From Asaia bogorensis (GTDB lineage Bacteria > Pseudomonadota > Alphaproteobacteria > Acetobacterales > Acetobacteraceae), in the NCBI GenBank assembly GCA_945869965.1, contig CAMBRC010000048.1:1-32400 (forward strand): DNA of 32,400 nucleotides, in the 5' to 3' direction. Shown here piece after piece: positions 32,322-32,400 of the stretch; the first letter of the stretch is position 1; every line of letters begins with the position of its first letter. Made by a program: the position numbers and the translations under genes. The notes beneath the pieces are model-generated. The model saw only the letters and a list, made by a program, of their open reading frames with translations, was not told the origin of the DNA and ran no database searches.

Positions 32322-32400
32322 CAAGACCAGGGGCTTCGCCCCTGCACCCCACCAGGGGGCCGAGCCCCCTGGACCCTCAATGGATGGGGGTCTGGGGCCG
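32322..32400. repeat. GC-rich intergenic repeat, copy 5 (cut by window end)
   Basis: Palindromic units AGGGGCTTCGCCCCT and CCAGGGGGCCGAGCCCCCTGG are followed by the GATGGGGGTCTGGGGCCG start of the family core. It lies 22 bases after the hpnD stop and probably acts as a terminator or boundary of the hpn operon. Confidence 0.85.

Overview
The window looks like a chromosomal segment of a GC-rich alphaproteobacterium, most likely of the Acetobacteraceae or a close relative. Three things point there: the run of hopanoid genes (hpnA-hpnB-hpnC-hpnD); the sugar-less regulatory phosphotransferase operon hprK-rapZ-EIIA-HPr-EI; and two families of intergenic repeats, one an A/T-rich multi-hairpin and one a GC-rich palindromic family, that sit at gene ends throughout. 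No rRNA, tRNA, CRISPR array, transposase or integrase was seen.

Layout. Positions 1-1818 (+) hold a visibly lower-GC cassette of uncharacterised genes chained by ATGA overlaps: the tail of an upstream gene, a 198-aa protein and a 369-aa protein. This is the best candidate for an undescribed system. From 1927 to 7987 (-) lies a phosphotransferase operon read hprK, rapZ, EIIA, HPr, EI, followed by two luciferase-like monooxygenase genes. From 8187 to 9943 (+) a PLP-dependent Ser/Thr dehydratase is coupled to an enoyl-CoA hydratase, and the pair is bracketed by direct copies of the A/T hairpin repeat. From 10027 to 13065 (+) there is an orphan sugar-type ABC permease and a tandem pair of amino-acid-binding proteins ending at a clear intrinsic terminator. 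ComF and a four-domain rhodanese follow on (-) at 13157-15464, then an NDUFAF5-like methyltransferase (+) whose 3' end runs into a repeat. A peptide-type binding protein (-) and a hydroxyglutarate-oxidase-like flavoprotein (+) come next, the latter again bracketed by hairpin repeats. From 19.5 to 25.9 kb are a 32-residue membrane ORF, an exported superoxide dismutase, a double-ATPase peptide-ABC protein coupled to an unusual alpha/beta hydrolase, and a sugar-binding protein with one permease (all but the small ORF on -). From 26.1 to 32.3 kb (+) are an alkaline-phosphatase-superfamily enzyme, a lipoprotein-like esterase and the overlapping hpnABCD genes.

How the parts relate. The phosphotransferase operon is regulatory, with no sugar permease present. 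The hpn genes make squalene and modify hopanoids. Transport genes are abundant but scattered: the sugar-binding protein plus permease at 24-26 kb lack a second permease, while a matching second-type permease stands alone at 10 kb beside a repeat, suggesting repeat-associated rearrangement. Both repeat families lie at gene ends, and in several cases the last codons or the stop codon of a gene fall inside the repeat.
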